The notes beneath the pieces were generated by a model. The model saw nothing but the letters and a program-made list of their open reading frames with translations. It had not been told where the DNA came from and did not search any database. Below, piece after piece: positions 58,165-64,000 of a stretch of 64,000 nucleotides of DNA (position 1 is its first letter; the number at the start of each line of letters is the position of its first letter). The stretch is taken from assembly GCA_015501605.1 (NCBI GenBank), contig JADNRZ010000014.1:1116001-1180000 (forward strand), read 5' to 3'. The stretch comes from Panaeolus papilionaceus (Eukaryota > Basidiomycota > Agaricomycetes > Agaricales). Both the position numbers and the translations under genes were made by a program.

Positions 58165-61079
58165 TCACTTCCTCACAAACCCACAAGTTTTGCCCAAACG
58201 CGTCCAAAACCCATCTCTTAACCCAAATGGGTCTTGCTCGTCCTCAAACTGAAGCCACACGTGTCCATCCCCCACAACAACTTCCAGGCGATCACCTTGC
58301 CACGCCTCACTATCATCCTTGGCCTTGAGGTTATTTGTCTGATCGTAAACGTTATCGCGAATGTGTACCTTGCGACCAAAAGGGCCTGAAGTCCCAGGAT
58401 CAGCGTCAGAATCAGAATCAGGGCCACTCGTGCTGGAAGCCGAGTTATTGTTGTCGTCATCATCGATATTGTCGTCCCGGTCAGACTCTAGCACGACGTG
58501 CTGAAAGTCAGAGGATTCCGGCGGTGCGTCGTTGTTGTCAAAGTCGCAAGGATCCTGTGAGACAACATACTCCATGACTGGGTGGTCTTCGTTATCAGCT
58601 GTGAATCCTGAATCAGGTTGTTGATTGCTAGTGCCCAAACCCGACTGGTCTGCCAGACTCTCAAGACCACCAACATAAAATCCCCGTACTCCTCCTTTCT
58701 CTGAGAGCACTACAGCAGACGCTCGTAATTTATCAGACAGAGTTAGATGTGCATCGATGTTGCCAGCTGAGACACGGACAACCAAGGCTCCTCGGAAGGT
58801 ATTGGGCAGAGAAAGGTGGATAGGGGACAGAGGAAGGGATAGATGACGAAGTATGGGTGCTGGGGCTGGATTATGAATTTTGGGGTTATCTGAAGACGTT
58901 GTTGCTCCACCCGGTGCAGCCGCAGAACCTGATCCAGAACCTGAACCACCAACCGAGGTTAAGTAACCATTTGCGGTTTGACTTTGGTGAAAAGATCGTG
59001 GATGCACGGGGTGAGCGTATGAGGCGCGTGTCTTGCTTGTCCTCGCACTGGGAGAACGAGCAAGTCCAGAGCCAGAGGTTGGACGTCTTGACTGGGTTTG
59101 GTTTGGTTGGGATTGGGTGCGTCGATGATTGGAGTGAGATGTTGAGGAAAGGGACTGGGTATCGTATTTTATTGAATTATTTTTGGTGAGCTCTGATGAT
59201 GACATGTCAGGTTTTGGGAGAGGCATGGTCGTCGCAACAACGTGAATAGGCTGTCGGGGATGAGGAGCCACCTGTAGTACCGCGTTAGATCAAACTTAGC
59301 ATTCGAAAAAATGAGAATTCAACTCACGATCCTAGCAATTAAAGGGAAAGGGTCGGTGTTCCTAACTGCTTTGAGCTTGTTCCCTTTGCGCTTTCTCATC
59401 ACTGTGTCCTTCACATACAGGTCAATAAGTGTCGGCCCATTGGAAGAAGTCTTCTTGTAAGATGGAACGATATGAACATCAACATCTATGCCTCCATTCT
59501 TGACCTCTAGCACGAGGTTTTTGCGGGACTGAACGTGGGGAGTCACGCCAATATCACAGGTATCTTGCTCCACCCTCTTCTCGCTTTTAGATTTTTCCAA
59601 ACGATTGAAAGGAAATGCTGCATCCCGAACTCGCGACGGAACTTTGTGGAAATCAAGGTCAAGTTCTTCCAGGGGAGGGCACGAGGAGTCAACAGCGCGA
59701 AGGAGTCCTCCAGGAATATTGAGAGTTGGATCGACGACGAATTTTCCGATGATAGATGATGATGGGGACAGAGACTTCCTCAAACCGTTGTTTAAGATCA
59801 ACTGACGGGCGTCAGCACGATCGGGTGATTTGAGGGGGTTAAACACCGATTTTGAAAATAAGGGTTTCTTGGTAGGCGGAGTGGTAGTGCGGGATAAATG
59901 AACAAAGTTCGTCGCTGTGACGTTGTGTGAGGGGTTGACCATTGGTTTGGGTGCTGATGGTGGTATATTAGGACGTGGATATGTCGATACATTGTTGGCC
60001 GAAAGCGGACCATGAAGGCTGGCCTTTTTGGTAATTTTGAGTGGTTTGCAGCTGGATCGTGGTCGACTGGGTCTAGAGTTGATTGACAGTGAACGGTGTT
60101 GTTGGGGTTGGGGGACTTCTGACTCTTGCATGAGCAGGGAGTCCTGCACGTGGCTAGCCCCCTGACTGAGAGCATGTTTGATGTCGTAAAATTGTGCGGG
60201 AGCTTGGTCGGGATTTTGGTAGGCTTCTTCATCGTTACTGACAGCAGCTGGGTAAGTGACACGTTGCTGAAAGGTGAGAGTAACAGGGGCTTCCTGAGGT
60301 TGCGGGTGGTGGTGGCTGAAGATAGGTCGACGATCATGTGAAGCAGGATTGGCGTAAGCACCTGTGGAGTGATTCTGATGCAACGATAAAGCCCTCTGGG
60401 GGACGCTGTTGGAGAAGGGATCTATCTGCTCTGTGTAGCCAAATTCGTCCGTGGGGCGGATATAGTGGTCTCGTTGGAACGTGTGGGGTGTTTGGGGTGT
60501 ACGTGAATGAAGTGATTGAGCTAGTCGTCTAAAGTCTCCAGCTGTCAATCTTGGTACTGGAGGCAGATTATCAAAGCGCGACACGGGTGTTGTTGGGGTT
60601 GTCATTACAGCATAATCGGGCAGGCATTGGCTATGTGTGTGCGTGTAACCGTGTATAGGACAACTGTCGGGCCTTGGTTGACTGCTGGAGCGTTTATGAC
60701 CTGATGAATGTCTACGAACTGGATGAGGAGATGGAGATCTGGTTGAACATGGCCTTGAACAACGTTCTGGGTTGGGACTCGTCGCATAAATCGGATTGTC
60801 AGAGTCCAGAGTTTGGTCACGAAGATTTTCTCTTGAATGCGGAGAAATGAGCCTGAGAGTGAGGTCTTCTTCGTTTGTAGCCTGCATCAAGTAGTTGCCT
60901 ATGTCTGCAAAATCGTTGTTATGGCACTCTACATTTTCTGTTGGATGAAGAGTGTTGGATTCTCGTCGGTAGGAATAGCGAGGTGGTGGTGCCACACTAT
61001 GATTTGATGTAGTGTCCTCGTCCATGGCACGAACATTCGGCTCATTCCTTGAGAGGTAGTCCTCCATGTTCCTCTGCAT
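58165..61079 (-). CDS. Large disordered protein with DUF7330-like region
   Basis: Two exons, 952 residues: complement(58165..59271, 59328..61079). The single gtgagt...ctacag intron joins them in phase; without it the first frame ends after ATC-GTG-AGT. The N-terminal ~450 residues are Ser/Pro/Gln/His-rich and probably disordered. From about 470 to 600 and again at 690-770 there are short strand-rich stretches (NLVLEVKNGGIDVDVHIV; LPNTFRGALVVRVSAG; RGFYVGG) like those of basidiomycete DUF7330 proteins; a long insertion splits the region. The C-terminal part (GDRLEVVVGDGHVWLQF) closes the beta-rich domain. Function unknown; no signal peptide or membrane helix. The domain name rests on pattern recall, not a search. 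Confidence 0.7.
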
Positions 61080-63207
61080 TGTCTAACCCCCACGTCGATT
61101 AGCGCTTCTTCTTATAATATCATAAAGGAATGCCCACCAAATTATTGGGCAACCAGCGCTCAACACCACCACGGTGGCACACCTAGGAGCAAGGAGGAAA
61201 GAAAGTGGTGCGATTCCGAGGATGTCCCTCAGAGAACCACGCCGACCTTCCATCAAAATCGAAGATATGGCTGGCAAATAAGATTAACGGATGTGATCCC
61301 TGTCGATTTAATTGTACTCACAACGATAAGGGAAGACTAAATATCTTTCAAGGTTCCATAGGGCACTAGAACATGAATTGTATAGAAAACCGAAAGAAAT
61401 GGCCATTGAGGGAGGAAGCGACGGGTCAAACGAAACCAAACATTATACGTGCAAACAGGCCCTGGGGTCTTGCCTCAGTTGGAATACTTGAGCAAGAGCG
61501 TGCCTAAGTGAACTCTTGTTGAAAGATTGTCTGAAAAGCGGTGATATCTAGCGGTGAATGCCTTTCAAGATGCAGGGTCTAGGCGACCAAGGTTTTCGTT
61601 CCGCGATTAAATAACAACCCAGACTGAGGAGGGACCATTACCAAAGTTGGCCGTTAGATTAATACAGAGAAATTGACCGGAAATTTATGAGAAGACAGGA
61701 TAGCAATGACAATATCCGCGACTCCATCCGCCGCCAACATTATGCCACACCAATAAGACTCCCGTCAATTCACCTGTATACATCCTTGAAAATATTATTC
61801 ATTAGTAAATCACCGTATTCACGAATAATCATCGACGTACTTATAATTTTCAAAATATCGGCTGCTTCGTCAATAAGTGGTGTCAGGATGCTTTAGACGC
61901 TATATCCACATGTAGATGGAATCAAGGCCTCGTCGGTGCTTTCATGGGCTTCAATGGATATATGTCCGCAAAATATATACGGCCTATCCATTCTGAACGA
62001 GCACAAAGTACAACCTCCACCAGTCTATGGTGGCTGGTTGAGTCGACCATGGTGGTATGTTCAGATTTGTAGCCCCTTGTTCGGAAATTGTTACATACCG
62101 GGTTTTCCCGTGCGGCTGTGACACGCCCCTATTTCGGCGAAGCACACCACTTAGCGCTAACCACCATCATCATCCGACGGCAATGGCTCGTTTCGCCGAT
62201 AATCCCTCTCGAAATCCCATATGAAGCAGAGGAGCTACTTTTTCCCATAAAAATATGTTTCAATGGCACATCACTCTATGTTCAACGACAAATTTATCAG
62301 CCCAGGCTTGCCGCGATATTCGATTTGGAAGACATCGCTCGGTGATCTGTCAAGCCAGTATCAGCAGAACTTGAGCGAATATTCCGGTTCGGAGTAATTT
62401 ATGTATACCTTTTTGTCTAATTAAAGGTCCAAAGACGCAACTTTATTAGAAATAGCCTGCCCAAGTGCCCTCCTCGTGGGCTCACACTAATATTAGGACC
62501 ACTCATTGGAGTATTAACGCGAGTCGATACGTATAGGTAGTAATCTAGGAACAGAATCGATATCACGTTCTCTTTCATTACATTGAAGGGTATGAAATGT
62601 TATCTCTGGTGAGTAATGCACCTTCACCTCGCATACCCCTTCCACAATTGCACATCACCTTTACAGGTCGAAGGCCGAAATTAGCGTCTCACATCAAAAG
62701 CTTTCCGGCCCATCGAGCAGTGGAACGGCACGTTTTGGATGGTGAACGGAATTACATGTCATGGTTTGCTATCTCTGCGTTCCAAGGTCTCAAGTTATAT
62801 TAACACCGTTATAGATGATTACCACTGACACCTGCATATTCACCACCCCCACGTTCATGGCCGTCATGATAGAGAGGTCCGTCTTGGCTGTCTATGTTCC
62901 CTGCTTCTTTGCTCACCGGAGTCTCAGGTGTGATGAAGTTGTCACGGAGGGTGGCGATTACTATCGATCTCCCTAAGGTATATGTCAGCGACATGAAGTA
63001 CATTCAATACAATCCATAGGCAGATTCTTGTCTATTTTTACACACGAACCGTCAACAAAGGTCCGATTCGAGTTTCTCAAGGACTGGAACCCGTCCTTCA
63101 TTTTGAAACGAGCCCCATACCCCATTCTTTGCGAACGGATTTCACATAAATAGCTCCATATACGTTCGATCCTCCAGGGCACCCAGCCGTTCTCCCATTT
63201 CCCCAGA
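61080..63207. other. Intergenic, 2.1 kb, divergent
   Basis: Between the minus-strand DUF7330-like gene and the plus-strand WSC gene; holds both promoters. AT-rich, with short unsupported frames (61687-61896, 62088-62345, 62597-62803). Confidence 0.5.
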
Positions 63208-64000
63208 ATGACTGCCTTTATCCGCACTGCAGCAACTCTTCTCGCTGTTGTCTCTACAGTAAGCGTCAATAGCTTTCCCAGTGTGCTTCTCCCTCATTGA
63301 TATACCTAGGCTCTTGCACTGCCTTCCTCCGAGTTAGCTGCGCGTCAGTCTGGTGCCACAATCAAGCAGACCGTGGGCACCTGGCAATTCAAGGGTTGCT
63401 TTAAGTCAGTTCATAAATTCGCTGATTTAACTTCTCCGTATACTCATTTCTCCGATATATAGGGACTTTGGGCCTCGTATACTTACCTATCGATTCGACG
63501 TTCCGGCAGGCAACAACGCTGAACGTTGCACCACCCTTTGCGCGAACCAGGGTTATGGCCTCGCTGGTCTCGAATATGGCTCCGAGTGCTGTAAGATCTC
63601 TGGCCGTATATGTTGAGTATGTTGTCTCATTTTTTCTAATTTCGTTATCAACAGGGTGCGACAACTACATGCCATACATGGACACCATTTTAATGCCAGA
63701 CGGCGACTGCAACTTTGTCTGCCCCGGAGATAGCACCGAACTCTGTGGCGCTGCTAACCGCCTGGTTCTCTATCAAAATAGCGCTGGCACTCCTCCCAGC
63801 ACCTCCAACTGCATTACTTGGCGCGGAGACTGGTACAACAACATCCTCGAAGCTGTGCCTAAAACAGGTGGAGGAAGCGCAACGAAGCTTTATGCGATTC
63901 CAACCAACCCGTTCACTGATCCGATCTATTATACAATTATCTCTGTACGTCCAACTTTAATCCTTCTATTTCTCTTCGCGTATTACTGAGCTTGTGGGAT
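63208..64000 (+). CDS. WSC-domain secreted protein, 3' truncated by window end
   Basis: Four exons seen: 63208..63258, 63310..63404, 63463..63590, 63655..63944 (188 residues so far). A signal peptide comes first (MTAFIRTAATLLAVVSTALAL, cut near ALP). A WSC domain spans about residues 45-135: GCFKDFG, CTTLCANQGY, GSECWCDNY, DGDCNFVCPGD, ELCGAANRL, with the usual eight cysteines. WSC domains bind carbohydrates or occur in cell-wall sensors and secreted oxidases. The region after it (TSNCITWRGDWYNN) belongs to a second part whose fold I cannot name. A gtacgt donor at 63945 begins an intron; an acceptor near 63990 is possible but unproven. Confidence 0.85.

Overview
The window reads as nuclear DNA of a filamentous basidiomycete, most likely an Agaricomycete mushroom. 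The genes are dense and cut by many short introns (about 45 to 140 bases, GT-AG with one likely GC-AG). The families point the same way: a GH5 cellulase, Hce2/Ecp2-like secreted proteins, cytochromes P450, F-box and tyrosine-kinase-like proteins, AIG1-like GTPases and a WSC-domain secreted protein. No rRNA, tRNA, CRISPR array or autonomous transposon was recognised. Exon models were built by hand from splice sites, reading-frame phase and paralogue comparison, so single-base errors in boundaries are possible.

Layout. 0.5-10 kb (minus strand): a C2H2-like finger protein, a leucine-rich F-box protein and a complete 12-exon GH5 endoglucanase. 10.8-23 kb (plus strand): a 1,786-residue protein with five copies of one cysteine module, a coiled four-helix membrane protein, an acyltransferase-3 family membrane protein and a kinase. 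24-29 kb (minus): two seven-helix membrane proteins; a third paralogue lies at 44.3-46.1 kb (plus). 30-34.3 kb (minus): three tandem Hce2-type secreted proteins, the third strongly altered. 35-37.3 kb: an intact P450. 38-42.2 kb (minus): the peroxisomal import factor PEX13 and two AT-hook proteins, the first with a Hva1/TUDOR-like N-terminus. 48-54.7 kb (plus): two tandem GTPases that each carry a degenerate G domain ahead of a normal one; the first is bracketed by direct repeats and followed by a MITE-like element. 55-57.2 kb (minus): a second P450 with two frame breaks. 58-61 kb (minus): a large disordered protein with a DUF7330-like region. 63.2 kb to the end (plus): the 5' part of a WSC-domain secreted protein.

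How the genes relate. The GH5, Hce2 and WSC proteins look extracellular and fit plant-biomass or host/microbe interaction. The local paralogue sets (7TM x3, Hce2 x3, AIG1-like x2, P450 x2, AT-hook x2) are typical of lineage-specific expansion in an accessory region. PEX13 is the clearest housekeeping gene. The most unusual points are the double-G-domain GTPases, the five-module cysteine protein, the exon-size conservation among the 7TM paralogues, the decayed third Hce2 copy, and three apparent single-base homopolymer contractions (PEX13 once, P450-2 twice), which may reflect the assembly rather than biology.
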